A stretch of 64,000 nt of DNA from Phanerodontia chrysosporium (Eukaryota; Basidiomycota; Agaricomycetes; Polyporales; Phanerochaetaceae): assembly GCA_001910725.1 (NCBI GenBank), contig MJGA01000025.1:186001-250000 (forward strand), in the 5' to 3' direction. The notes beneath the pieces are model-generated. The model did not search any database and had not been told where the DNA came from. It worked only from the letters and a program-made list of their open reading frames with translations. Positions 12,439 to 25,029 of this stretch are shown here, one piece after another (the first letter of the stretch is position 1; every line of letters starts with the position of its first letter). Made by a program: the position numbers and the translations under genes.

Positions 12439-12680
12439 GGCGTCAGGCAAGGAGCGTCGACGGACAGAACGGCGCGTACAGTCTCGTCGGAATACAAGAG
12501 GTCTCACGCGCACGATCGCTTGGGACAAGTCGTGTCATGACTCACTACATCTGACCCCATGCGCGGGGATGCCGTAGGGTGCAGCATGGTCTACCAGACT
12601 ACCACTCAAGCCACGAATGCAAGGGTGCACAATATCATATTACGAGCACGCGAGTTGATACAAAACAGGTAGCAAACACT

Positions 12681-13705
12681 CTAGTCGAGCTTCCTCGCCC
12701 ACTTTCTCCCGTGCGTCGGAGTTGCAGGGCGGATAGGAGATGCGGGCTGGATGACCACCTCGACCTTGTCGTTCTCCTGCCACGAGTTCGTCGAGATCTT
12801 CTCCATCTCCCGCTCCTCGTGCTTGCTTGCGGCGGGCACGCCGTCGCGGCCCCAATATGCCCACATCTGCACGCCGAGCACGATGTTGAGGAGGAGCGCG
12901 AGCGCGAAGCCTGCGGCCAGGATCGGGTCGCCGACCTCTGCGCTCGTCGTGAACAGCCGCGCAAGGCAGCCCGCGATCTGCGAGACGACTGCGAACGCGG
13001 ACAGCTGGCCAGTCGAGCGCGCGCGCGCGTTCTGGCGGATTTGCGGGAGTTTCGAGAACAGCGATAGCGGGATGGTCGCCATCTGCAGCGCGGCAAGCGT
13101 CGACTTGGGCACGACGTACAGGGCGAACCCGCTGGCGGCAGTCAGGGCGGTGGCGAGCGCGAGGCGGGGGCCTGAAGACTGCGTCTGCGTCAATCTTGAC
13201 GAGGGGTAGTGGATGATTAGGAGAGTGATGATGATATTTTGCAGGGTGAGGAAGAAGTTCTCGCCGTATGTCGAGAATGGGAACTCATTGCGATAGGAGT
13301 ACGCGAGGGTGATAGCGTACGCAAGAGTTTCGAGAACATAGGCGGAAAGCGACAAGCCTCGCGCCGATTTCGCAGAGACAACTGATATACCGATGACAGT
13401 CAGTCACAACATATCCATGGACAGGACTGGATGCATGCGAAGCTGAGGTAAGACTCACTGAGCAAAAGCTGGGGTACTTTCATGATGGATCCCCCGACCA
13501 CAATCCCGATACCAAGCCCCTTCGAAAGCGCATACTTCAAGCAATCGACATCTCCGATATCAAGATTCTCGACAAGTGATACGTAGCATTTCTATACGCT
13601 GTGTTAGTTGTAGCAGCCACAGATGAAGGAAGCACATACTTCTCCGACAATTGAGACTCCAAGGTCTTTCACAAACCATGGCAGATTACGTGTGATAGCA
13701 GTCAT
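12681..13705 (-). CDS. MPDU1: MPDU1-like PQ-loop protein (mannose-P-dolichol utilisation)
   Basis: A multi-pass ER membrane protein of the PQ-loop family; MPDU1/Lec35 is needed for use of dolichol-linked mannose and glucose donors in glycosylation. Exons: 13705-13640, 13591-13459 and 13381-12681, 299 aa in frame throughout. The first PQ-loop reads IMKVPQLLL followed by IVSAKSARGLSLSAYVLET; the second reads LPQIRQNARARSTGQLSAF, then ARLFTTSAEVGDPILAAG. Both matches, their spacing and about seven hydrophobic segments fit the family. The C-terminal 45 residues are polar. A TATA motif lies about 40 nt before the ATG. It shares its promoter region with the divergent eIF3e gene. This is one of the few genes here that needs no base correction. 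Confidence 0.9.
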
Positions 13706-14044
13706 GTTGCAAGCGAGGGTCGGACGCAATCCCAAGGATAGAGTATATATACGCGATTAAATTACGAGTTGGCGTGGAGGAGGCCTGGTGGTGGTGTGTT
13801 TGCGGTGCAGAGACGTGTCCCGCCCAAGCGAGCCGCGGTGAACACGGCGTGACCGTTACCGCGTGCTGCCCGTAAATAGGAAGAATCGTGACCAAAATTT
13901 GATGTCTGGCGCACAGAGCGAGTCTGGCTGCTCTGCGGAGGAGACTGTTCTCTCGACGACAAAACAGCCGGGGTACGCTTGCACCTCGCTCGTTTGCATT
14001 GTAGATCAGCAACCTAACGTTTGGGCCAAAGTCACCTCTTCAAA
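13706..14044. promoter_or_regulatory. Divergent promoter region between MPDU1-like and eIF3e genes
   Basis: A 339-bp gap between two divergently transcribed housekeeping-type genes. GTATATATAC at about 13743-13752 sits 38-47 nt before the minus-strand ATG and is a good TATA candidate for the MPDU1-like gene. No TATA is evident on the eIF3e side. Confidence 0.5.
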
Positions 14045-15636
14045 ATGGCCGAATACGACCTGACCCAGACCATCGTCCCCTACCTCGATCGCCACCTCGT
14101 ATTCCCCCTCCTCGCGCACCTCGTCGAGAATGAACTCTTTCCCGCCGAGCAGGTCCAGGCTGCTCAGTATGAGCTGGCGAAGGGGACGAACATGGTGGAC
14201 TATGCCGTAAGCTTGTTCGAGCAGCTTCACCCAAACGAAGAGGTTCCTGCAGGTGCGTCCACTTTGCACCCTTTGATTCATGGTACTTGACCGTATGCAG
14301 AGTTCCAGGGGAAGCGTGAAAACGCTGTGCACACAAATGAACGTCTGCAACAGGAAGCTCAGGCAGTGCTGAACGTCATCGAGAAGCCAGAGGTCGCTCA
14401 GGCCCTGCGGCAAGACAAGAACCAAAACTTGACGTACCTCAAGGAGCACTACGGCGTGCGTCCCTGTGTTTTTCTGATCGTTTGGGCACATCTTGAATAT
14501 GTTCTTCCAGGTTACTCTTGAGCAAATCAATGCTCTGTACAACTTCGGCCAGTTCCAGTACACCTACGGAAACTACAGCGGTGCCGCCGACTACCTGTAC
14601 CACTTCCGTGTCCTGTCGACAGATCCTGACCTGACCATGTCCGCGCACTGGGGAAAGCTTGCCTGTGATATTCTCACTGGAAAATGGGACATTGCCCTCG
14701 AAGAGCTCAACACTCTCCGCGAAGCCATCGACTCTCGCGCGCCATCACACCCTGCTTTCTCCACCTCCAGCTCTGCCTCCGACCCAGCCCTCGCGCAGCT
14801 ACACTCCCGCACCTGGCTTCTTCATTGGTCTCTTTTCGTGTATTTCAACCATCCTCAGGGCCGCACCCTCCTGCTCGAGACCTTCCTGGGCCCGCCTACC
14901 TCAGCACGATCCAGACATCAAGCCCATGGATCCTCCGCTACCTCGCAGCTGCCGCTGTCCTCTCTCGCAAGGCTTCGGCTGTCTCTGGCAGCGGTGTTTC
15001 GACGCGTGTGCGTCACTCCATCCGCGAGGTCGTCAAGGTCATCCAGTTGGAGGAGTACCAGTACCAGGACCCCATCACCGCGTTCCTCAAGGAGCTCTAC
15101 GTCGAGTTTGACTTCGAGGCGGCGCAGCGCGAGCTTGGCAAGGCAGAGACTGCCATTGCCAACGACTTCTTCCTTGCGGAGTTCAAGGACGACTTCCTTG
15201 AGAACGCGCGGTACCTCATCAGCGAGGCATACTGCCGGATACACCAGCGGATAGACATCGGGTGCGTATATGATAATTTCCATGATGGAACTCCCAGCTT
15301 ATTAACGTGGTAGTGACCTGTCCGAGCGTCTCAACATGTCTCGCGATGAGGGTGAGAAGTGGATCGTCAACCTCATCCGCGAGACCCGTATGGGTGCGGA
15401 CGCCAAGATCGATCTCGGCAAGGTACGCAGATTGTGGCGCATCGTCCGTCGTGTCATTGACCCCTCGTCTTCAGAACGTCATCGAGATCAACCGGCCGCC
15501 ATTGCCCATCTACCAGTCGGTCATCGAGAAGACTCGTGGTCTCGCGTTCCGCACGCAGGCGCTCGGAGCGGCGATGGCACGCACGGCCCAGCCACAAGCA
15601 GAGGCACCGGGCAACGGCGCAGAGTCGCCAAAGTAA
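14045..15636 (+). CDS. INT6: Translation initiation factor 3 subunit E (eIF3e/INT6), 5 exons, one base short
   Basis: PCI-domain subunit of the cytoplasmic eIF3 complex, which helps recruit mRNA to the 40S ribosome. Exons: 14045-14252, 14301-14455, 14511-15261, 15314-15422, 15475-15636; about 461 aa, the usual size. The N-terminus [20 protein letters not shown] and the stretch [19 protein letters not shown] are diagnostic of eIF3e; the C-terminal third ([15 protein letters not shown], then [18 protein letters not shown]) is the PCI domain. The frame breaks once at 14888-14893 (GGGCCC): LLLETFLG continues as [19 protein letters not shown] only if one G or C is added. The following exon phases demand the same correction. 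Identification is very secure. Confidence 0.94.
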
Positions 15637-17078
15637 CCGAGGGCGTTTTTCGTGTGCATATATATGACTGTATCCAGTGTTCTACGCCGATGAAGCCTTG
15701 TATTCTTGGTCATTCCCCACCGTCAACTACCGTCGCCGGCCGGTTGTGGAGGCGTGCCTACAGTGCTCAGTTACATATCAGATCCAGCCCGGTCGCCCAC
15801 ACAGAACTCCTCCCACTGCTGGCTCGACCGTCTCTCGTTCCCCTTGTCGTCCTGTCGTCCGAGGCAACGTCGCAGTGCGGTGGAGTACGTGGCTCTTCGA
15901 CACATGAAAGTCCCATGACACCCAACGCAGGTTTACATACGGCCGGCACAATACGTGATACTGCGTTGGGCACTCATTCTGATGTTGAACGCCTCGGGGT
16001 AACGTCAAAGTCGCTATATATGTGTGAGCAACACCGACTCGCAGATCCGCAGATCGCTTGGAGTACCCAGGCAGTTATTCGTCTTCCATTGCGTGCTTCT
16101 ACGCTACCTAGGTACTCACTGTCTCACCGCAAACGTGCTTACACCAAACAGCGCAGGAATGGAAGACGCACCCGCTCAGGCGACAGATAGTGACCGACGC
16201 AGAACTCGTATAATGAAAAGGAAACCGAGCACAAAAACGCCGGCGGTCAAGTAGCCGTTTCGCCGCGAGGGCGTACAAACGGACCGGCCATGCGTCGCAG
16301 CTGTAAGCGTGCGGCTCTCGTCCTCTCGGAGCAGCATAAGGAAGCTGACCGTGCCATTTGCAGATCACGCAGGGCGGTCGGAGCCGTTGCCTCCGCGGGC
16401 TGGCCAGCTTGCTCCTCGTCGGATTCCCCTCAGCGCCAGGCTATTCACTGATGCTCTGTGAACCTGGACGGCTATCAAAAAGCATACTAATGACGACCAA
16501 TACCACAGAACCGCCCGTGTGACATGCATAAGCCCTGCCCTGGGGATGCTCGACCATGCCCGAACCACGCCCGAGTCGCACGGGCGCCCGATGGAACGAG
16601 TCGCGCCGCGTCACGGCATTTGACAACTCGCTCCAGGGCGCGCCCTTCTCGAAAGCAATTCACATTGACTGTTGCTTTTCGCAGCGAAATACTTGTCCTA
16701 GATTTTTTGTGGTTGCAGACAGCCGGCAACGCGCGCTGCAGGTGAGTGGGCATGGTGCTCGCTAGCGCGTGGCGCTAGGAGTCGCCACCAACCCCAGTTG
16801 ACCACACAACTCTGACTGCACTGATCAAGGGTCGGCAACGTCTACTCTTCCCCGAGATACCAGTCGGGGCGAGACCATGCGTGGGTCGCTCGAATTTCGC
16901 GTCAGCCGGGGGCTTCCCGAGACCATCACCGCCAGTCAAGCCGAAGCTCAGCCTCCATGTTGTGGAGGCCTGGGGAATATATATAGAGCAGACGCGAAAT
17001 CTCAGAGGGTGTAACCTCACTTAAATTCCCGCTCTGTGCCTCGAGCATACGCCTACCGCTTTCCCGCCACTCGCTGTT
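15637..17078. other. Intergenic region with TATA box for the GMC gene
   Basis: No supported gene. The eIF3e 3' flank lies at the left. At 16976-16986 AATATATATAG forms a TATA box about 95 nt before the GMC oxidoreductase ATG. The open frames between are short and lack domains. Confidence 0.5.
16976..16986 (+). promoter_or_regulatory. TATA box of the GMC oxidoreductase gene
   Basis: AATATATATAG about 95 nt upstream of the ATG at 17079, in an otherwise GC-rich region. Confidence 0.55.
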
Positions 17079-20000
17079 ATGACTGCTTCCTTACGAGATG
17101 TCGCTTCCAAGTCTTTCGACTACATCATCATCGGTGAGCTCTTTCAGCGGCGCATCTCCGACTCGTACGCTGAACCTAGAGGCAGGCGGCGGTACCGCTG
17201 GTTTGACACTGGCTGCCCGTCTTACGGAAGACGCTGGCACGACGGTCTGCGTCCTCGAAGCTGGTGACTCCAACATCAACGACCCCGCGATCAGTAAGTA
17301 GCCATAGATTGCGCCTCGTACGATAGTCCTCAGCTAACGTGTCGCCACAGTGACTCCCGCATCGTACATGCAACACTTCGGAGATGCCAACTATGACTGG
17401 GCCCACATGACGGTGCGAAACGTTCCTGCATAGCCTGTATCGTCCATCAGCTCTGATCACGCTGTGTCGCGTTCTCAGACGAAGCAGAAATTCAGCGGCG
17501 ACAGATCCATACTCTGGTCTCGGTGCGTAGGACCCCCTCCATTGCATGTTGCAGCAAACGCTCACGACTTCCATAGCGGGCGCGGACTTGGCGGCTCGTC
17601 GGCGATCAACTTCATGGTATGGACGAAACCACCCGCCCAGGAAGTCGACGGTGAGTAGTAGAGCTGCGCCAGTTTCAGCGCCGGGAGCGACATTGTCTCA
17701 TGCACGGCCCTACCACAAGACATCGAGCGCCTGGGAAACCCGGGTGGAACTGGAAGAACTACCAGAAGTACATGCAGAAAGTCGAGCGGTAGGTCTTGCG
17801 CAGCTTCACACTGCACAGCACCCAGTTTAATTGCACCGTAGGTTCGTTGATCCTTCTGCGCAACAGCAAGAGCAGTTCGACTTGCCAGGTTACGAGGGTG
17901 ACGCTTTCAGGAATGGTGCGCAGCTATATATTTTCGTACGCTGAAGACGTCGATCAACGCAGGTCTTATCAGGCGCAGTTGCGGTCGGCATGCCTAAGAC
18001 CATTAGTGGGCTCGATCTCCTTGCTCACAAGGCAAGCTAAACCACGTCCAATATCAGCACGCTAATCTAACCATGGGAATAGGCACTGAGCAATGCCGGG
18101 ATCCGTCAAGCTCCTCATCCGGTGCGCCGTGACTCTTGACTTCGGTCAGCTTCCAACTACTCACGATGGGCTATAGTATGGCGGAGACGTAAGTGGTGAA
18201 CTGCTTCGGGTGATAAAAATTCTCAAGCGTCGACACATGATAGCCGAACGGATACTTCTGGGGTTTGAATACGCATAACCCACGAATGCAACTCGATCAT
18301 ATGCTGCAACGGTAGGTCCCCGTCAGGCTACCGCCTTGCCTTTCTCATTCTGCTGTTGCAGGCGTACTATCTACCGAACAAGGATCGTACAAACCTCACG
18401 GTGCTCGTGCGGGCGCTAGTCAGCAAGATTGTTACCGAGAATGGCGTAGACGGCAACCTGGACGCGGTGGGAGTTGATTTTGTATACGACGGCCAGGCGT
18501 ACACCGTTTCCGCCAACAAGGAGGTTATCCTCGCTGCTGGGTATGCCTCGATCTGCGGTTTTCCTGTTGACGATGTGTCTGATAAAAAACCAGCGCCATC
18601 AAGTCGCCGCAGGTGCTCGAGCTCTCGGGCATCGGTCAACCTCATGTCCTCGAGTCGGCCGGCATCCCAGTCAAGGTCAACCTCCCCGGCGTCGGCGAGA
18701 ACCTGCAGGAGCACTGCGTAGGCGGCTTCAATTTCGGTACGTGTGGCGAATCTCACCCCGCGGATCCTCGTCTGATTGAGATTTATCCCGTGCATAGAGC
18801 TCAAGGAGGGTGTCGATTTCGCCACCGCAGACCCCGTCAGACAGCCCAGCAAGCGTGCTGAGCACCTGGAGCTCTAGTGCGTCTCTCCCCGCCCGCTCAC
18901 CGGCGGTCCATCTCACCACAGTTGCAGCAAACAAGGCGAGGGCGCGTTTACCCTCGGCATGGCCACGTTCTCCTTCCTGCCGGTGGAGACTGTCGCCTCG
19001 GATCCTCAGAAGCTCTACGAGAAGGCCAAGGCGCAGGTCGAGCGTCTCGCGAAAGAGGGCGCGGCGCCTGGGCTTCTCGAACAATGGAAGATCCAGCTCG
19101 AACGCCTGGAGCCCGGCAAGCATCAAGCGGGGCCGGGGTGTGAAGTGATTTTCTTCGCGGGGATGTTTGGCCCAGGTAGGTATTCGTAGACTCTTGCTTT
19201 GGATACCATTGAATAGTGTCCTGGTACAGTGCCGCCGGAGGAGGGCAAGAAGTATCTCTGCTGGGCTCCAGGGACGAATCACAACTTTTCGCGCGGCTCT
19301 ATCGTAAGTTCACTTGAGCACTACACTGCTGTAACGGACGCTAACATCTCGAAACTTGCCACCGTTTAGCATGTCACGTCCAAGGACCCAGCGAAGGAGC
19401 CAGATATCGATGCACGCTACTTCGAGCACCCCGTCGGTGCGTCAGCATGCCGGCTCCACACGGCTGCAACCTTAGTGACTGATGTTCTCCTCAGATCTCG
19501 ACATCTTCGTAGAGACAGCCAAATTCGTTCGAGGGCTCGCGCAGGTCTCGCCCTTGAAAGAAGTCATCGGTAAAGTTCCAACAGTATAGATTACACGAAT
19601 GGCGTCTCATTTTCCACAGAGAGAGAAGTCGCGCCTGGCCCGGAGGTGACGACGGACGAGCAGCTGGCCGGTTCGTATCCCCTATTCTGATGCGCGGCTC
19701 ACGCTCACTGCCATGTAGAATTCATGAAGAATACTTACAGCACGACCTGGCGTGAGAATATCTCTCTATATCTTGCGCACCGGACTCTGACGGAGCACCA
19801 ATACAGATACGTGCGGTACATGCTCGATGCTGCCGAGAGAGAAGGGTGGTGTGGTCGACCCTAACCTAAAGGTAATGATTTCGTGATGAGTAAGCCGCCT
19901 AAAACTCAACTGCGATTGCTGCAGGTCTACGGTACAAATAATCTGCGCGTCGTCGACCTCTCTGTCATTCCCCTCCACTTCGCTGGGCATACGCAAGGTG

Positions 20001-20229
20001 ATTACCCATCATCTTTGGCCGGTGTTCGCACTGACATCAGCATGTCAGCGACGGTATATGCATTTGCCGAACAGGGTGAGTCGTATCGTAGGCTCACGGC
20101 GTGCTACATGACTGATTATGTTCTGAAGCTGCGGATATCATCAAGGGACATTCAAGCTCTGAATTCGAGCTGGTCACTGTGCAGAGCCGAAGGCGTACTC
20201 ATGTCGTGCTACGAAAAACGGATATTTAA
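17079..20229 (+). CDS. GMC oxidoreductase (FAD-dependent), many exons, two single-base gaps
   Basis: Glucose-methanol-choline family flavoenzyme. No signal peptide is visible (MTASLRDVASKSFDYIIIG), so it is probably intracellular; substrate unknown, aryl- or aliphatic-alcohol oxidase-like at best. Splicing joins IIIG with GGTAGLTLAARL (FAD-binding loop, exons 17079-17133 and 17186-17293). GMC signature 1 is GRGLGGSSAINFMVW near 17581 and signature 2 GAIKSPQVLELSGIG near 18593. The C-terminal FAD/active-site part reads HTCGTCSMLPRE, then NLRVVDLSVIPLHFAGHTQ and TVYAFAEQ. One intron appears to be GC-AG (donor AAG|GCAAGC near 18031, acceptor GAATAG near 18083). Two places are one base short: 17742-17744 (GNPG must shift to reach WNWKNYQKYMQ) and 18279-18281 (NTHNP must shift to reach TNATRSYAATAYY). 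Otherwise intact; stop at 20227-20229. Confidence 0.88.
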
Positions 20230-20897
20230 GCTGGACTGACAAACGATCCGATGTACTCCGCGTTGATAGTGTCTAGATTGACTGCAAGGTTGGCAGCGGC
20301 GGATCGAGTGTCAATAGCTCTGGAATTTGCATAATTTATCTCAGACTCCTGTATTTAATGCCACATGATCGTCTCGAAGAACAGGCCTAGATGTCCATGA
20401 CATCTCTGAGGTATGCGGGACGTGACTCGAATAATGTCTGGTAAGACATACGTCTTTCGGCTTTCGCTGCCAGGCTGCACTTCCCGCGGTAATTGTGTGG
20501 TCGTGTTTGCCTAGATTACGTCATTTCCAGGCTCTGCCGGCTGAGTCCCGCCATGATCATCCCAGTCTCTCGCTTTCTCTGCGACAACATGTCGCGCAAG
20601 CCATCTTTCTCCATGCAGAGTAGCCACACGAAGGCTCTTGCATTGTCGTCGGGTGCTGCACGGGAGCAAAAGTACTTTTCTGATTTAATATCAAAGAATA
20701 AATGCCGATATTGTGAGTACAATCTCGTTAGCCATGTACTAAGCTGCCTTTCCTATTCGTACAGAATCCAACTTGATATGCCTATCCGATGAGTTCATGT
20801 GATGATACACTTGGTGTGCAAGGCGACGATACCACTTATCCGTTACAATTATATTACTACAAGCCAAGCTTTTCTTCCAAAGCCTATACAAAGCCGT
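20230..20897. other. Intergenic region between convergent genes
   Basis: Lies between the 3' ends of the GMC gene (plus) and the NmrA-like gene (minus). It is AT-richer than its surroundings. No gene, repeat or RNA recognised. Confidence 0.5.
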
Positions 20898-22004
20898 TCA
20901 GAACGAACACTTGTGGGATGTATAAGACGGTAGACTCACAGAATAGGTCATGAAAAGGCCGCCAGGATGGATACCACGATGTCCAAAGAAGAGCATCATG
21001 GGCGCTGTACTGACGTAGTTCGTACGACCAGCCCGAACCAAGGAATAGTATTCGAGAATGAGCTCCTTCTCGGCTACAAGAACGCTAAGTGAGTTATGCT
21101 ACTACATCATGATAGCTGTACTCACATTGGTCCAGCAGCGGACCCTCCGACTCCAAGAGCTGCAGAGCTGGGAGCTGCGAAACAAGTTAGCATATAACAA
21201 CGCATAGAAACATGACAAGCAGACGCACTCCGACACACTCTCGAACGCAAGCTCCATGCCCAAGTTCTTGCTCGCCGCCTCCGCGAGCTTCCGACCCGAG
21301 ACGAGCTCGGGGCCCGTCACGACGAGCACCTCGTCGCGCACGCCCTCCGCGAGGCCCTCGGGCCCGCCGCTCGTGACGCAGTGTGCGCACACGGCGACGA
21401 CGTCCGCGAGCGCGACGGGCGCGAAGCGGCTGGCGTCGTCGATCGGCAGCGGGATGCGGCCCGCGGCGTGCGACGCGCGGGAGCAGAGCAGGATGTGCTC
21501 CGCGCAGAACCCCGCGCGCACGACGCACGCGCTGAAGCCCGGCGCGGCGGCGCCCGGGGCGCACGCGGCGGCCTCGAGCTCGACGAGCTCGCGCAGGCGC
21601 GGCTGCCGGTTGTACTCCGCGTACTCGCATCCCGCCGCGGAGAGGAGGACGAGCGAGCGGACGTGCTGCGCGGCGCGCGCCGCGTCGATGAGCGTGCGTG
21701 TCACCGCGGCGCGGTCTGCCCGCGCGGGCGGGATGAGCATGCATGTGTCCGCCCACGTCTCCATGTACCCGCGCAGAGCGCGCTTGTTATTCTCGTCATA
21801 CACGACGACGTTGAGCCCCTCGTAGTTTGCGAACGTCGCTGCGGCCTCGATTGAGAAGCACATCGCGGTGAGTGTGAGGTATCGGCTCCGATGGGGCTCT
21901 GTCATGAGCAGGTCGATGAGGTAGCGCCCCGCAAGGGTCTCAGCGGCCGTGACCATGATCTTTCGCGAAGACGGGGACTCGGGATGCACGGTGGTGGTGG
22001 CCAT
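20898..22004 (-). CDS. NmrA-like NAD(P)-binding Rossmann protein (3 exons)
   Basis: NmrA/HSCARG-like atypical short-chain dehydrogenase; such proteins bind NAD(P) and often act as redox sensors or regulators. Exon 1 runs from 22004 (MATTTVHPESPSSRKIMVTA) to about 21237; exons 2 and 3 are 21174-21126 and 21073-20898, about 330 aa. Family marks: a Rossmann start KIMVTAAETLAGRYLIDLL (lacking a clean glycine-rich loop), DTCMLIPPAR, VLLSAAGCEY, VRAGFCAEH, ALADVVAV, and at the C-terminus LEYYSLVRAGRTNYVST. The exon 1 donor is uncertain: AGT|GTGTCG at 21237 keeps the frame; the stronger-looking GTGCGT at 21228 would shift it. It is possible that one base is missing here too. A TATA box lies about 115 nt upstream. 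Confidence 0.8.
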
Positions 22005-25000
22005 AGTGGATGTCAGGGATAGCTAGTAGTGTTGTGGAATAGTAAAGCTGAGGATGGGAGCAATGAGTTCGTTGACACTCCCTGAGCAGTAGAAAGGGGT
22101 TGGCCGCACAGGTGTGTTATATAGCGACTTGCCAGGCGAGTTTCGGGAACGAGGCCTACATGACATCAGTCTGGTTGAGCGTTCCAGTGCTGGCTAGTCA
22201 GGAGGTGAGCGACACCTGGACTTGTCCGGCCGCGGCCAGTCGACGCGCAGGTCTAGAATAGAGCTCTTAGGAGGTCGCAATTGATCAAAGTGTACGCTCA
22301 CCTCTACATGGAAGAGCGTAGAGCTTATGTCATTTACTGAACAGATTGACGTGGATGTCGGAGGAGTCCTGTTCTTCGTGTATTTCCGCAGTGCCGAGCT
22401 TCAACAGGGTTTAGCCCCCCGTCTAGATGTCACCTCCCGGTCTCCAGGCGATCGGTTTCCTCCTGGAACCTGGCCGGCACGGTTGAATCGAGCAGAGCTC
22501 GTGTGTTTTGCAAAAGGAGGTCCAGACCAGCGTTGAACGTTCAACGTCCAACGGGGACCCTGGCAAAGCATCCGCGGATATCTTGCATGCGCTGAATGAT
22601 TCCTCGGCCTGCGCGATGACCTGGGGGATTCGCCAGGCTCTGGATCACTGTGAGGTTTCAGAGTCTCTACCAACAGCAAGACGTAGCGAAGCGGTAAAGA
22701 ATACGGAACAGGTGTACCTTGAGCAGACTCCGAGGAGCCGAGCGGAGGACATGCGTGGAAGCGCGCATATTCGCCCGATCCCATTTTGAACTCGACCTCC
22801 ATATACCCCGTCCACAACCCATGGCCAACGCGCCCAACGTCGCCCTTACCACTCAGTCTCAGTAGTGGTGTAACATGACTCGACAGGACTTACAACACCG
22901 TGGTTGTCTACCGCGATAACAGAAGCGCAGGTTCAACCTGAGCTTATGCGTTCGCTGAACGTACCCTGAGTGAAGGGTTGGGAAAGCGCAGGATTCACGG
23001 TGGTGGTGAGCATGGTGCCACTGCATGCAAGCTGGGGGCGGTAGTGCAGAGTGGTGCGTCCTCATGGTCGTTTGAGTAGACTGCTCATCCCTAGGTCTGA
23101 CGTTACCCATTCCTAGGTTCTACGGCCTCCTCTCATCATCAACGTCGTCCCTACCTTCGACTCGACTGTACAAGCCGCCTAGATTCGTGAACACAGAAAC
23201 GCTTGCGATGTTGGGCCTTACATTGAGGACGTCCAAGCGTACCTCTAGTACCGCAAGGTCGACTCGCCCAAATTTCCCTCGACCTCCCGCTAGAACGCGG
23301 CATTTTAGTCTGACCTTCAGGCGTTGACGCGCCTTCATCTGGTAATGCAAGTGCTCCGAGACGCGGCTCTGAACGAACTCTTTCGAGTCGCGCTCCATTG
23401 GTTGGATTCGCTGCCGCGGGGCCTCGACGATTCAAACCCAAGGCTGCAGGCGGCGTCTGCGCCGTTCTCGACTTGACGTACGAGAGTCACATTGCCGTGA
23501 GTCGATACTTAGTGCTCAGCACGCAGTCGTGTCTTACTGACTCTGGCGGTTTCCTAGTGTGTCATCTGAGGCAATTGCTTCAACTCATGGACGTTCGACT
23601 ACCCAGAACGTTCCGCACGCGGCAAGTCTGTAATTGCTAGGACTCGCATCCTCGTGTAGTCCGCAAGCATCGCGCAAAATAGGCACAAATGGATTTCGAG
23701 ATCCGTCTGCTTGGCTTGCGCTCTCGAGATAGCTCTCCAATTTTCTTGCCCCTCGTGGATCTCATTTCGTGGGTGGCCCGATGTCCTGCGGTGCGGCGCC
23801 TCCTTCTCCATTCGGACCTCTGCCCCGCAATCCACCACTATGTCCAGCGACTAGTCCTCCTGCCTTCATTATCACCCCAGAGCTCCCCGCATTGTCGATG
23901 AGGCTACAAAGGGCTGCCACTTGCCATGCCTGTGTTCGGTTTACGGTACAGCGAGGCAGCACTGTACCGCACAAGGTCCGGCCTTCGATCCGCTTTCCTG
24001 TTCGATCTTTTACGGTGAAACCAGCACCGGGACGACGCAGGATGGATCGCTTCGTCGGCATGGTCCCTCTGGATATTGCTGCTGTCACTGTCATCTCAGT
24101 CGTCCCTCACGTCTGTCGCTCTCATGACAGTGCCAATTAATCCTCATTGTTGCTATTCGCTGTCGCCATACGACGGAGAATCGCGTATTCATTCCACATG
24201 ATTATCTTGCAGTTGCCAGATGACCCAGCATTGCCGCACGCATGCCACTTCAGACCTCAGGGCTTCATGACCCACGAACGTGACAGCCGTCTATCGGTCC
24301 AGATAACGACCTCCACCTCAGAACCTTCAAGCTGACGTACTTCCCGGTGTTCCATTGAACCCTGCGTTTATACGACAGCGCCATTCGTGGAACGTCGCAA
24401 GCCTTATAGGCGGTTCAGTGCGTTGTCCATCCTGTAATGGTTCCAACTTCCGCAATGTATCCTGCCGTGTATGTCAGGCAGCGAGTCGCACGCGTACCAT
24501 GAGGCTGGCTAGTGGATATCTCGTCGATACAGATGCCCGCCTGTCTCGCTCTTCACTTGCCCCTTGGCAAACGAAAACGAGGACACCTGCGAAGGGCACT
24601 TGGCTGGCTGGACCTTCGTTGGCTTCCTTCGATTTGCCAGCCCCTATGTTCCGCCACCTCCTGCATTCGTGCTCCTCTACCGGACTGAAGCTCGCACGAC
24701 CATTCCACAGCGATGCGCGGCCACGCACTGCTGTACTCCACGCTCCCAATCCTTCCCATGTTCTGCACGCGCCAGCGTCTCGATCACGGTGCATAGAGTA
24801 ATCATCGGTCCTGTTGAAGACGTTGACGTAACAGTGGATTGCACGAGTTTACCGCTGACCTGCTGCGTTGGCTCCGCGAATCGCCTTCCCGGGCTAGAAC
24901 ACGGGAGGCTAGCCTCAACGATCCTTCGCTGATCTCTGCCAATATTGATCTACGAATCATACTTAAGTTGAAAGACAAATCTTCCAGATCTGAAAGCTGC

Positions 25001-25029
25001 GACACCCTCAACACTAGAGACCTGTGATC
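22005..25029. other. 3 kb region without a recognisable gene
   Basis: Apart from the NmrA-like promoter at the left, I find no coherent gene model. Short frames at 23689-23901, 23769-24140 and 24355-24801 have Pro/Ser/Arg-rich translations without domains or matching splice sites. The region may be degraded coding or repeat sequence. The promoter of the BTB-type gene should lie just before 25030. Confidence 0.45.
22117..22124 (-). promoter_or_regulatory. TATA box of the NmrA-like gene
   Basis: TATATAAC on the minus strand, about 115 nt before the ATG at 22004. Confidence 0.5.

Noticed and set aside
3494..14893. Programmed frameshifting as explanation for the one-base gaps in host genes
   Set aside because: Sites are unrelated, differ in sequence, all need a single inserted base, and occur in housekeeping genes not known for recoding; sequence error explains all.
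21381..21854. Plus-strand ORFs opposite the NmrA-like exon
   Set aside because: Shadow frames of a GC-rich coding exon; only the minus strand shows family motifs.
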